From positions 1 through 6,862 of the forward strand of contig CALCCV010000249.1 of NCBI GenBank assembly GCA_937900305.1: DNA of 6,862 bases, given 5' to 3'. Positions 1 through 6,831 of the stretch are shown here, in pieces (positions within the stretch are counted from its first letter, which is position 1; each line of letters begins with the position of its first letter). The DNA comes from an uncultured Pseudobdellovibrionaceae bacterium (lineage in GTDB: Bacteria > Bdellovibrionota > Bdellovibrionia > Bdellovibrionales > Bdellovibrionaceae). The notes beneath the pieces are model-generated. The model did no database searches. It had not been told where the DNA came from and saw nothing but the letters and a program-made list of their open reading frames with translations. The translations under genes were made by a program, and so were the position numbers.

Positions 1-137
1 GCTGGATCGAAGGAAGTTTGCGATTGGTGTACGAGCGAAAAATTCGGGAAGACCAACAGGTGTTTGTAGCGACTGCGGCAGTCAATGTGGCGCAATGCCA
101 GGATCCTAAGCTGGCCGAAATCGATTTTCCTCAATAG
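1..137 (+). CDS. C-terminal fragment of a probable hotdog-fold acyl-CoA thioesterase (YbgC/FadM-like)
   Basis: Partial gene: the reading frame is open from base 3 and ends at TAG 135-137, giving 44 residues with the start outside the window. The visible part starts WIEGSLRLVYERKI and ends KLAEIDFPQ. This fits the last two beta-strands of a single-domain hotdog thioesterase: a strand with a Gly-Ser-Leu opening and a charged end, a turn (REDQQ), a second strand (VFVATAAVNVAQ), then a short tail with a Pro near the C-terminus. E. coli YbgC has the same plan (GTSL strand, turn, 'EAEVLVVCVDP' strand, 'ALP' tail). Such enzymes hydrolyse acyl-CoA thioesters in the cytoplasm. The catalytic Asp region near the N-terminus is not in the window, so the activity cannot be checked. 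That it is a gene end is well supported; the family is a tentative reading of a short, weakly conserved segment. Confidence 0.5.
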   Translation, partial: WIEGSLRLVYERKIREDQQVFVATAAVNVAQCQDPKLAEIDFPQ

Positions 138-228
138 CTATTTTCAAGAGGTTCTTTTGTCCCTGGTACGAGGGCTAGGTTTTCGGGGCGGCGGCCTTTG
201 AAAATCCTTTGTCCAGGCGCAAATGCCA

Positions 229-257
229 TTGGCGGAAGTTAAAAAATTTCTTACAAT
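229..257 (+). promoter_or_regulatory. Sigma70-like promoter for the secreted DcrB/PsbP-like protein gene (and probably valS)
   Basis: A -35 box TTGGCG (229-234, 4 of 6 to consensus) and a -10 box TACAAT (252-257, 5 of 6) are separated by exactly 17 bases, in an A/T-rich stretch. A start about 7 bases after the -10 box would give a leader of roughly 20 bases carrying the ribosome binding site at 275-279. No comparable promoter is visible in the 48 bases before valS, so this is the likely entry point for both genes. Prediction from sequence only. Confidence 0.55.
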
Positions 258-274
258 AGAAGTAGACGTTCACC

Positions 275-279
275 GGAGG
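275..279 (+). promoter_or_regulatory. Strong Shine-Dalgarno site fixing the start at 285
   Basis: GGAGG lies 5 bases before the ATG at 285. It selects this ATG over the internal Met16, which would give a signal peptide with no positively charged N-terminal region. Confidence 0.8.
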
Positions 280-284
280 TTTCT

Positions 285-887
285 ATGCAGACTTTTCGCC
301 ATTTCAATGCGCGCTTTGGAAAATTCTGTATGGCCGTCATCAGTGTCTCGATTTTTGGCAGCGGACTTTTCCTTTCGGTGGCAGCGAGATCTGCCCCCTT
401 TCCGGGCATGGCCAGTTCGGCATTGAGCGATCCCCAGAAGGGTCTGTTCGGGGCCCAGCACGGCATTGAATTTCATCTGACGGAATCTTCGGCGTGGACT
501 TTGGCGCAAGACCCGGCTTGGCGCCCCGAAGAGGCGTCATGGTTATTTATTTTGCAGCCCGAATTGAAGCGACCCGATTCAAAGCTGTCTTTTCGATTGG
601 ATAAGATGGGCAAGTCGCAGGATCTCACTCAGCTCGCCAAGCGGTGGATTCGTGAATACCCTATGTTAGGGTTTCAATGGTTGCAGACTAAAAATGTCGA
701 AATCAATGGGCAAAAAGCGCTCCTCGTCGATTTTTATCAAAAATCGCGGGCCATTCAGGTTCGTCAAATTCTTCTCCGGGAGGGTCAAAGATTGGCAGTC
801 TTCACCTGCTCCGATAAAAGAGATGTGTTTGCGCAGACCGTGAGCGATTGCAATCACGTTGTTCAGTCTTTCCAGTGGAAGAACTGA
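285..887 (+). CDS. Secreted protein with a DcrB/PsbP-like fold signature, function unknown
   Basis: A 200-residue protein with an N-terminal export signal: a basic stretch (Arg5, Arg10, Lys13), a hydrophobic core (about residues 16-33) and small residues suitable for signal peptidase I cleavage at about residues 33-37. Cys15 lies ahead of the hydrophobic core, so this is not a lipoprotein. The mature part is predicted mixed alpha/beta. Residues 112-200 show a helix (LTQLAKRWIREY), then 'VEINGQKALLVDFYQ', then 'IQVRQILLREGQRLAVFTCS', then a helix ending in 'VVQSFQW'. This order (NG-K-A strand, hydrophobic strand pair, last helix ending in SF) is typical of DcrB/PsbP-like small periplasmic domains, for which no single reaction is established. 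Cys175 and Cys189 are the only cysteines of the mature protein and could form a disulfide. Start: ATG 285 with GGAGG and promoter upstream. valS follows after 48 bases, probably on the same transcript. The coding region and export are well supported; the fold is inferred from pattern. Confidence 0.85.
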   Translation: MQTFRHFNARFGKFCMAVISVSIFGSGLFLSVAARSAPFPGMASSALSDPQKGLFGAQHGIEFHLTESSAWTLAQDPAWRPEEASWLFILQPELKRPDSKLSFRLDKMGKSQDLTQLAKRWIREYPMLGFQWLQTKNVEINGQKALLVDFYQKSRAIQVRQILLREGQRLAVFTCSDKRDVFAQTVSDCNHVVQSFQWKN

Positions 888-935
888 GCTCGCGATTTTC
901 TCGTCAGGCGACCGTCTAAGAAAGCGTGGTTTGAA

Positions 936-3617
936 ATGGAGTTATCCGATCGTTATCAGCCCGATGAGGTTGAACAGAGGCTCTACAAGTGGTGGGAGGA
1001 AAAAGGGTATTTTCGGGCGCTAGATCAGAGCACGAAACCTCCATTTTCAATGATTTTGCCGCCACCGAATGTGACAGGCAATTTGCACATGGGTCACGCC
1101 CTTGATCACAGCATTCAAGATTTGCTGGCTCGGTGGAAGCGCATGTCGGGCTACAACGTGATGTGGCTGCCGGGCACTGATCACGCGGGCATTTCGACTC
1201 AGATGGTGGTTGAACGTGAGCTGAAAAAACAGGGTCAACCGTCGCGAACTCAGATGGGCCGCGCAGCCTTCGAAGCCAAAGTTTGGGAGTGGAAACATCA
1301 GTACGGCGACAACATTTGCCAGCAGATGCGTCGACTGGGTGACTCGGTGGACTGGGCTCGCAACACGTTCACTTTAGATGAAGGTGTGTCCAAAGCCGTG
1401 CGCAAAGTTTTTGCCTCGCTGTACAAAAAAGGGTGGATCTATCGCGGCCAGCGACTGGTGAATTGGAGCGCTCCACTGGAAACCGCCATTTCAGATTTGG
1501 AAGTGGAGCACAGACAGGTGAAGGGCGCGCTTTACCACATTCGTTATCCCATCGAAAATTCCACCGAGTCGCTGGTGGTTGCGACGACTCGACCCGAAAC
1601 CATGTTGGGCGATTCAGCGGTGGCCGTTCATCCCGAAGATGAGCGATACCAACATCTCATCGGTAAAAATGTTTTGCTGCCGCTGACCAATCGCAAGATT
1701 CGAATTTTGGGTGACGCCTTCGTTGATCGAGCCTTTGGGTCTGGCGTTGTGAAGATCACCCCCGCCCATGATTTTAACGATTACAAAGTTGGCAAAACTC
1801 ACAATTTGGAATTTATCAACATTCTCACTCGCCGGGGAGAGATGAATGAAAACACTGGGGTCTATCAAGGGCTCAAGGTGGCCGACGCTCGCAAAAAAGT
1901 TCTTGAAGACTTAACGGCCGCAGGCCTTTTGGTGAAAGAAGAGCCCCATGTTCATTCGGTGGGACATTGCGAACGCTCGGGCGCCGTGGTTGAACCATTT
2001 TTGTCTGAACAATGGTTTGTCAAAACTGAGATGTTATCGGTGCCGGCCCGCCGTGTGGTCGAAAGTGGCACGATTCGTTTTGAACCCGAATCTTGGACTA
2101 AGGTTTATTTACATTGGATGAATATCATCGAAGATTGGTGCATTTCTCGCCAACTTTGGTGGGGCCATCGCATTCCGGCGTGGCATTGTGAAAAATGCAA
2201 TCACTACACGGTTTCAGAAATGGACGTGAAAGAGTGCGAGTCTTGTAAAAACACCGATATTAAACAGGATGATGACGTGCTGGACACTTGGTTCAGTTCA
2301 GCACTGTGGCCGTTTTCAACGATGGGTTGGCCCGAGACCACGGAAACTCAAAAGACATTTTATCCGACGAACTATTTGGTCACAGGCCACGACATCATTT
2401 TCTTCTGGGTTGCGCGAATGATCATGATGGGCCTTGAATTCAAGCGCGACGTGCCGTTTCGTACGGTGTATGTTCATGGGTTGGTGCGGGATGCTCAGGG
2501 TCGCAAAATGTCAAAGAGTGTTGGCAATGTGGTCGACCCGGTCGAAATGATTGGCAAGTACGGCGCGGATGCTCTCCGGTTTGCGCTGTTGGCTCATCTT
2601 CATTCAGGCAAGGACGCGAAATTCAATGAGCAGCGCCTGGAAGGTTACCGAAACTTCATGAACAAAGTTTGGAATGCTTCGCGATTTATATTGAATCAAG
2701 TGGCTGACGTGAAAGATCCCATTCTGTTTCACCGCAAACTGAAGGTCCAGGATCTTTCAACTTTTGATCAGTGGATCATCCAAAAGCTGGGTGAGGTTGA
2801 AAAGAAAGTGGATGAGGCTATGGAAGACGAACGGTTTTCCGATGCGGCCAACGCCCTTTACCACTTTGTGTGGTACCAGTTCTGTGATTGGTACATTGAA
2901 TTTTCAAAACCGGTTTTGAATGGCACCCAGGCCGACGCTAAAGAAACGATGCAGATTGTGATGATGCAATGCTTGAATCGCATTTTGCGACTGCTGCATC
3001 CCTTTTGTCCGTTTTTGACTGAAGAGATCTATCAAAAACTTCCGTTGAAAGGCGAAGCCTGCATCATTGACGTCTATCCGACTCCGACCAACGACAAAGA
3101 GTTTTTGGCGCTGGGTTCGCAAGTGGCCGAGTATGAAACGGATCTTTTGAAGGAAGTGATCACGGCCGTTCGAAATATCCGTGGCGAAAATCGCATCAGT
3201 CCTGCTGAGAAATTGAATTTGCGTTTGGCGGTGGATTCAGCCGAAGGCCAAAAGATTTTGAGTTTGATGAGGCCCACAATCTTGACCCTTGGTCGCGTGG
3301 GAGAACTCACCATCGAGGAGGAAGGTGGCAACCTCAAAATGTGTGCGGTGACTCAAGTCAATGTTCGCGAAACCCAGGTGAAAGTCATTATTCCGCTTGC
3401 GGGGCTCGTGGATGTCGAAGAGGAAGTGAAGCGCATTCACAAGCTCATTGAAAAACTCACGAAGGATGTTTCGCTGCTTTCGCAAAAGCTTTCGAATGAA
3501 AAGTTTGTGGCCAATGCAGATGAGGATGTGGTGCAGGCCGATCGAGAGTTGCTGGCGGCCAACCGCAGTAAGCTCGTGTCGATGCAAGAGGCTCTGGGTC
3601 GGCTGCAAGACGTTTAA
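936..3617 (+). CDS. valS: Valyl-tRNA synthetase (EC 6.1.1.9)
   Basis: Complete 893-residue class Ia synthetase, within the normal size range. It activates valine with ATP and charges tRNA-Val in the cytoplasm. Visible parts in order: 'PPPNVTGNLHMGH' at 42-54 carrying the HIGH-type motif HMGH (51-54); the 'WLPGTDHAGI' segment (77-86); the CP1 editing domain, about 190-345, with 'TTRPETMLGDSAVAVHPED' (217-235) and 'GSGVVKITPAHDFNDYKVG' (268-286), which removes mischarged threonine; 'DWCISRQLWWGHRIPAW' (400-416); a Cys4 zinc ribbon (Cys418, 421, 434, 437); 'DVLDTWFSSALWPFSTMGWP' (447-466); the KMSKS loop (524-528); the anticodon-binding helical domain (about 605-770); and a C-terminal tRNA-binding coiled coil (about 825-890). 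ATG 936 is the only start codon after the in-frame TGA of the preceding gene. The ribosome binding site is weak (AAGAAAG, 918-924, 11 bases away). No frameshift or missing motif is seen. The sequence resembles, from memory, the Bdellovibrio enzyme and is the main basis for the taxonomic call. Confidence 0.98.
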   Translation: MELSDRYQPDEVEQRLYKWWEEKGYFRALDQSTKPPFSMILPPPNVTGNLHMGHALDHSIQDLLARWKRMSGYNVMWLPGTDHAGISTQMVVERELKKQGQPSRTQMGRAAFEAKVWEWKHQYGDNICQQMRRLGDSVDWARNTFTLDEGVSKAVRKVFASLYKKGWIYRGQRLVNWSAPLETAISDLEVEHRQVKGALYHIRYPIENSTESLVVATTRPETMLGDSAVAVHPEDERYQHLIGKNVLLPLTNRKIRILGDAFVDRAFGSGVVKITPAHDFNDYKVGKTHNLEFINILTRRGEMNENTGVYQGLKVADARKKVLEDLTAAGLLVKEEPHVHSVGHCERSGAVVEPFLSEQWFVKTEMLSVPARRVVESGTIRFEPESWTKVYLHWMNIIEDWCISRQLWWGHRIPAWHCEKCNHYTVSEMDVKECESCKNTDIKQDDDVLDTWFSSALWPFSTMGWPETTETQKTFYPTNYLVTGHDIIFFWVARMIMMGLEFKRDVPFRTVYVHGLVRDAQGRKMSKSVGNVVDPVEMIGKYGADALRFALLAHLHSGKDAKFNEQRLEGYRNFMNKVWNASRFILNQVADVKDPILFHRKLKVQDLSTFDQWIIQKLGEVEKKVDEAMEDERFSDAANALYHFVWYQFCDWYIEFSKPVLNGTQADAKETMQIVMMQCLNRILRLLHPFCPFLTEEIYQKLPLKGEACIIDVYPTPTNDKEFLALGSQVAEYETDLLKEVITAVRNIRGENRISPAEKLNLRLAVDSAEGQKILSLMRPTILTLGRVGELTIEEEGGNLKMCAVTQVNVRETQVKVIIPLAGLVDVEEEVKRIHKLIEKLTKDVSLLSQKLSNEKFVANADEDVVQADRELLAANRSKLVSMQEALGRLQDV

Positions 3618-3632
3618 AAATTTAAAATAGGA

Positions 3633-4439
3633 CTAGCTGAGGCCGAATTTTTCGCGGCAGGCCTTGAGCCACTCTTCTTTTTGCGTCTTCTGATCAGTCG
3701 AACTGACTTGTGCCGCACCGCCAGCGGTCGTCATTTCCGCAGTCACGATGGACTCCGTATCGCCGGTGCCCGCCGCAACGGCTTTCGCGATTTTGAGCAT
3801 GACAACGTTGAAATCGCCTGGCGAAGGTCTAAGAGCTCCGGGCGCCACGATTGCTGACGCTTGGCTCATACCGAGAGAGAAAATCTCCATGTCAATGGTG
3901 CTGGTGAGGTTGTTAGGAGTCACTTGGTAGAGTTTTTGAATCGCATCCAATAGAACTTTCGCATCGGCTGAAAGACTGTCGTTCTTGGCGATGGCCGCTT
4001 TCAAAGCGGTGATTTCCGTTGGAAATTTCTCAATGAAGAGTTTTTGAATGGATGGACTGGCCTCCAACTGCTGCAAATTGGCGAACCCGATCAGCATCGC
4101 TTTGTTCAATTCCGAATTATTTTTGAGAGCCTCATTCGCGAGTTTACGGAGACCACGATTTTCCACCATGATGGCTTTCAAAGCGTCTTTAGACTCAGCG
4201 GTAAATGCGTCGTCCCAGCCATTTGCGCTGATAGCGGCATCAACACCATTGCTCAAGTTTTGGATCGCTGTTGCCTGGGCAGCTTTCGGAGCCTTGGCTT
4301 GCAAGGCCTTGATTCTGTTTCTGGTTTCCTGGATGACTGTCGTTTCGGTGGAGCCGCCACCCTTTGCAGCGGCGTAGGTGTTCGCACTGATCAACAGTGA
4401 AAGGGAAGCCAAAATTACGATCTGTTTTGAAAAGCTCAT
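3633..4439 (-). CDS. Exported helix-rich protein of unknown function, 268 residues
   Basis: Not recognised. Residues 1-25 are a clear signal peptide: Lys5, a hydrophobic core (about 7-19), and TYA-AA as the cleavage region near residues 23-25. There is no lipobox Cys. The mature part begins with a Gly/Ser/Thr-rich stretch (26-34), followed by mostly helical, Ala/Leu/Lys-rich sequence to about 170. A middle segment with more beta and turn character (172-210, including 'APGALRPSPGDF') follows, then an Ala/Gly/Thr/Ser-rich stretch (217-248) and a charged C-terminal helix. The only cysteine is Cys261, so no internal disulfide is possible. No enzymatic motif is visible. Start: ATG at 4439 with GGAGG 6 bases upstream. 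It lies 73 bases downstream of the large minus-strand gene and is probably co-transcribed with it. It could be a periplasmic or secreted accessory protein. Coding status is secure from the signal peptide, ribosome binding site and long open frame. Confidence 0.88.
   Translation of the reverse strand: MSFSKQIVILASLSLLISANTYAAAKGGGSTETTVIQETRNRIKALQAKAPKAAQATAIQNLSNGVDAAISANGWDDAFTAESKDALKAIMVENRGLRKLANEALKNNSELNKAMLIGFANLQQLEASPSIQKLFIEKFPTEITALKAAIAKNDSLSADAKVLLDAIQKLYQVTPNNLTSTIDMEIFSLGMSQASAIVAPGALRPSPGDFNVVMLKIAKAVAAGTGDTESIVTAEMTTAGGAAQVSSTDQKTQKEEWLKACREKFGLS
3636..3682. terminator. Candidate bidirectional terminator between valS and the convergent gene
   Basis: The arms GCTGAGGCC (3636-3644) and GGCCTTGAGC (3660-3669) pair through AGGCC/GGCCT, a G-T wobble and GCT/AGC with one bulged base, around a 15-base loop. 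In the plus direction the hairpin is followed by CACTCTTCTTTTT (3670-3682). In the minus direction it is followed by a U-rich run across 3614-3635. It overlaps the last 11 or so codons of the minus-strand gene. The large loop and bulge make it weaker than a textbook terminator, but no better candidate exists between the two convergent genes. Confidence 0.3.
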
Positions 4440-4445
4440 TCAATT

Positions 4446-4450
4446 CCTCC
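4446..4450 (-). promoter_or_regulatory. Strong Shine-Dalgarno site of the 268-residue exported protein
   Basis: Read on the minus strand, GGAGG is followed by 6 bases and the ATG at 4439. This confirms the start that gives the complete signal peptide. Confidence 0.8.
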
Positions 4451-4451
4451 G

Positions 4452-4463
4452 GTGTCGAGACAC
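4452..4463. repeat. Short inverted repeat next to the ribosome binding site
   Basis: GTGTC-GA-GACAC: two perfect 5-base arms with a 2-base centre, ending one base from the Shine-Dalgarno site at 4446-4450. In RNA it can form only a small hairpin (4 base pairs with a 4-base loop); in DNA it could be a small operator. The pattern is plain, but the function is unknown and it may be chance. Confidence 0.4.
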
Positions 4464-4512
4464 TTCAGTTGTAGAAGGTGCAAATCCAAAGCCAGTTATA
4501 ACGGATTTAAGA

Positions 4513-6831
4513 TCAGAGCAGTCCGTCCAGGGCGGCATCGGCACTGTCTAATTGCTCGGCAGCTGTCTTGTTTTTGTTCTCTTCTCTGGCGTTCAAAGAG
4601 GTGAAATAGATGGTCTTTGTGATGTTTGCGTAAGTCTGCGCATCTGTGGCCAGTTTTTCTAGGGCTCTGAAGGCCGCGTTGAGAATGTCGGATCTGTTCT
4701 TCTGCGGGGAGAGTCTCATTCCACGAACGCCATCGCTTTGAAAATCGATCAAAGACTTTGCCAACAGAAGTATCGAGAGATTTTTTGAGGCATCCAATTC
4801 GACTTTGGCTGACGAAGAGGGTGCACCCGTTGCGGGGCTTACGTCGGTTTCTGCTAGACGATCTTTCAGTTTTTGAGCCAGATCGAGAACTTCCTGTTCC
4901 TGTTGCTCTTTTTCGGCGAGAGTCAGCTGGTTTTGGGCTGCGCGGGCGTTGCTTCGCTCCGTTTCGCTTTTCAATCTTGAAATGATGCCGACGTAATTTT
5001 GTCTTAGGGCTGTGAATGCGGCGTCCGTGCGTTTGATAAATTCAGGCAGCGGCAAATCTTCCGGAGAGGCCTCGCTGCCTGCAGGAAGTTTTAAAAATAG
5101 CTCAATTTCCCTTACGACGGGGATCGCAACTTTCGGTTCATCGGCAATTGCGGTCATCAAATCTAAGTTTTTTTCGATCGCCGCTCTGGCGATGGCAAAT
5201 TCTCCACGTTTTTTTGGAAACTCCATGGCTTCGAATTGGGTCAGGTACACTTTTTCGATCAGATCTAAGTAAGTTTTGGCTTCGGCGTGGAGAGAGGGAC
5301 GAAGACCTAAGTGCAAATAGCCACCCTCGAGCCATTTGTTCATTTCGTTGCCACCCTCAGAGGCTTTTTGGTTGAGAAAACTGAGTGCATCTGAAACGAT
5401 TGCGACGCCTCCATTCAAGATGCCATTATTAAAATAGCCCATCCACGTCGGAGAGGTTTTTTGAGGAATGCCTGAAACGAGAGGGTGGTACTCGTTCATC
5501 AACATGGATTTGAACTGCAATACAATCAAATCAGTGGCTTTTTTTACCGAAGGATCGATGTGGAGAGTCCACCAATTGTCCAAATCGGACTTCGTGCCGT
5601 TTTCGGTGAAAAGTTCGTCGCGGAGATTATTTTTTATCAAATTGAAAAGACCCGTGTGTTCTTTTCCATTCACTTTCCAAATGCCTTCATGCAAACGAAG
5701 GACGCCATTTTGAAAAACTCCCTGGGGCCAAGTTGTACAAGGATCGAAGTCCAGATCTTTGAGGAGTTTTGGTGGTCGAAATTGCGCCTTGAAAAGCCAG
5801 GTTTGGGCCACAAGGCTGACTTCTGGAAGCCAGGACCAACTGTCTCCCCGCGCCTTTTCTTCTTCTGCGTTCACTTGGATCATGTCGATGAAGGCCTCAT
5901 CGTCAGGTCGATCTGAATTTCTGCCGGTGAGGCCGTTGTACCAACGTTTCCAAGCGGGAAGTTTGGACTTTTCATACACTTTGACCTGCAGAGCATGATC
6001 AGGAGTTGCCTCGGGGCCGCAAGCGGACATGGCGGTCAGATAGTCTGTCATCGTTGGAGTTAAAATCTGAGAGCCGACTCCAATGGGATGATTGGATTTT
6101 AATTTTTGATCTACTTTTAAATCGTCATTGTCAAAATCGACTAGGGCTGCAGCCCCTTCCGGCGCAGGTCGCAAATCTCCGAGCAGGCGACGGGCTTGCA
6201 AGAACGGATTTTTTTCGATCCATTCGGGATAGGGCATCATGGTTTCGAGGTATTTGTTTTCTCGCCAAATCGGATCGGATTCGAGAATGAGATTGAGTTT
6301 GCGGAGGCCCTTATCGAGTTCTTGCATGCGAAAGCTCTCAATGGTTCGATCGCGCGCTTGCGGAGCTAGATTCACGAGGGCTTGGGCCAACTGTGACTGG
6401 GAATTGTCGAGCTCTCGCAAGGGTTGAGACTTGTCACCATAAGACAGCCGACCATGAACCTCATAGAGCTTCATTCGTTCTTGGTGGGGGAGAGTCGACT
6501 GTGAGGCACTCAGTTCTTGATGTAAAAACTCTAAAGTTTTTTGCAAATTGAGGCGAGCCGCAGGTTCTCCGACTTTACCAGTGTCGAGAAATTTGAGTGG
6601 TTCCCTCATATACAAACGCGACACATATCCGGATTTTTTTTGAATCGCTTTATTCTGATCGGCAACTTCTTCAGTGAGAAATTTAGCGAAATTGAGCGAG
6701 GAACCGTAGGTGTTCATAAATTGAAGAGTGTAGTTGGCCCAATTTTCTTGAGAGATCATCACGTCTTGCAACAAAAAATTTCGCCAATTTTCTTGCAACT
6801 CAGAGTGTTGTGCAATGAGGGCAGGGAGGCC
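4513..6831 (-). CDS. Large protein of unknown family, N-terminus missing (772 residues visible)
   Basis: Partial gene: the frame is open from the adapter junction at 6831 to TGA at 4513-4515. The family is not recognised. Numbering from the first genuine residue (Gly, 6829-6831), residues 1-200 are charged and helix-rich. Residues 200-470 are more mixed, with aromatic-rich stretches such as 'LPAWKRWYNGLTGRNSD' (291-307), 'WPQGVFQNGVLRLHEGIWKV' (368-387) and 'SPTWMGYFNNGILNGGVAIV' (460-479). Residues 510-615 are again helical. Residues 613-662 are a strongly charged Glu/Gln/Lys-rich probable coiled coil. Residues 663-675 are a Pro/Ser/Ala/Thr linker, and the rest is a helical tail. Cys271 and Cys365 are the only cysteines. 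There is no transmembrane segment in the visible part. The GTG at 6844-6846 and the next four codons are adapter sequence and must not be taken as the start. Met25 (6757-6759) has no ribosome binding site or signal peptide, so the true start lies beyond the contig. It probably shares a transcript with the exported protein downstream. Confidence 0.85.
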   Translation of the reverse strand, partial: GLPALIAQHSELQENWRNFLLQDVMISQENWANYTLQFMNTYGSSLNFAKFLTEEVADQNKAIQKKSGYVSRLYMREPLKFLDTGKVGEPAARLNLQKTLEFLHQELSASQSTLPHQERMKLYEVHGRLSYGDKSQPLRELDNSQSQLAQALVNLAPQARDRTIESFRMQELDKGLRKLNLILESDPIWRENKYLETMMPYPEWIEKNPFLQARRLLGDLRPAPEGAAALVDFDNDDLKVDQKLKSNHPIGVGSQILTPTMTDYLTAMSACGPEATPDHALQVKVYEKSKLPAWKRWYNGLTGRNSDRPDDEAFIDMIQVNAEEEKARGDSWSWLPEVSLVAQTWLFKAQFRPPKLLKDLDFDPCTTWPQGVFQNGVLRLHEGIWKVNGKEHTGLFNLIKNNLRDELFTENGTKSDLDNWWTLHIDPSVKKATDLIVLQFKSMLMNEYHPLVSGIPQKTSPTWMGYFNNGILNGGVAIVSDALSFLNQKASEGGNEMNKWLEGGYLHLGLRPSLHAEAKTYLDLIEKVYLTQFEAMEFPKKRGEFAIARAAIEKNLDLMTAIADEPKVAIPVVREIELFLKLPAGSEASPEDLPLPEFIKRTDAAFTALRQNYVGIISRLKSETERSNARAAQNQLTLAEKEQQEQEVLDLAQKLKDRLAETDVSPATGAPSSSAKVELDASKNLSILLLAKSLIDFQSDGVRGMRLSPQKNRSDILNAAFRALEKLATDAQTYANITKTIYFTSLNAREENKNKTAAEQLDSADAALDGLL

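Noticed and set aside
161..174. CCCT...AGGG imperfect palindrome after the thioesterase-like gene, considered as its terminator
   Set aside because: Only 4 base pairs around a 6-base loop, and no T-run follows (CTAGGTTTTCGGGG). Too weak to call.
888..935. Reading frame shared and open between the secreted protein's TGA and the valS ATG, suggesting a read-through fusion
   Set aside because: The open stretch is only 16 codons, and both genes are complete with their own starts. A signal peptide on a tRNA synthetase makes no sense, so the shared frame is coincidence.
3237..3608. Minus-strand open frame of 123 codons opposite the end of valS
   Set aside because: It lies wholly opposite the conserved ValRS C-terminal region and shows no independent coding signal.
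4044..4400. Plus-strand open frames of 109 and 118 codons opposite the 268-residue gene
   Set aside because: They are antisense to a gene with a clear signal peptide and ribosome binding site, and their own composition shows no domain or start signal.
4451..4512. Possible promoter for the 268-residue gene on the minus strand (TATAAC or TACAAC as -10)
   Set aside because: Neither -10-like box has a recognisable -35 box at 16-18 bases, so co-transcription from upstream is the simpler reading.
5485..5916. Plus-strand open frame of 143 codons opposite the large minus-strand gene
   Set aside because: It is antisense to a continuous 772-codon frame with protein-like composition and has no ribosome binding site or recognisable domain.
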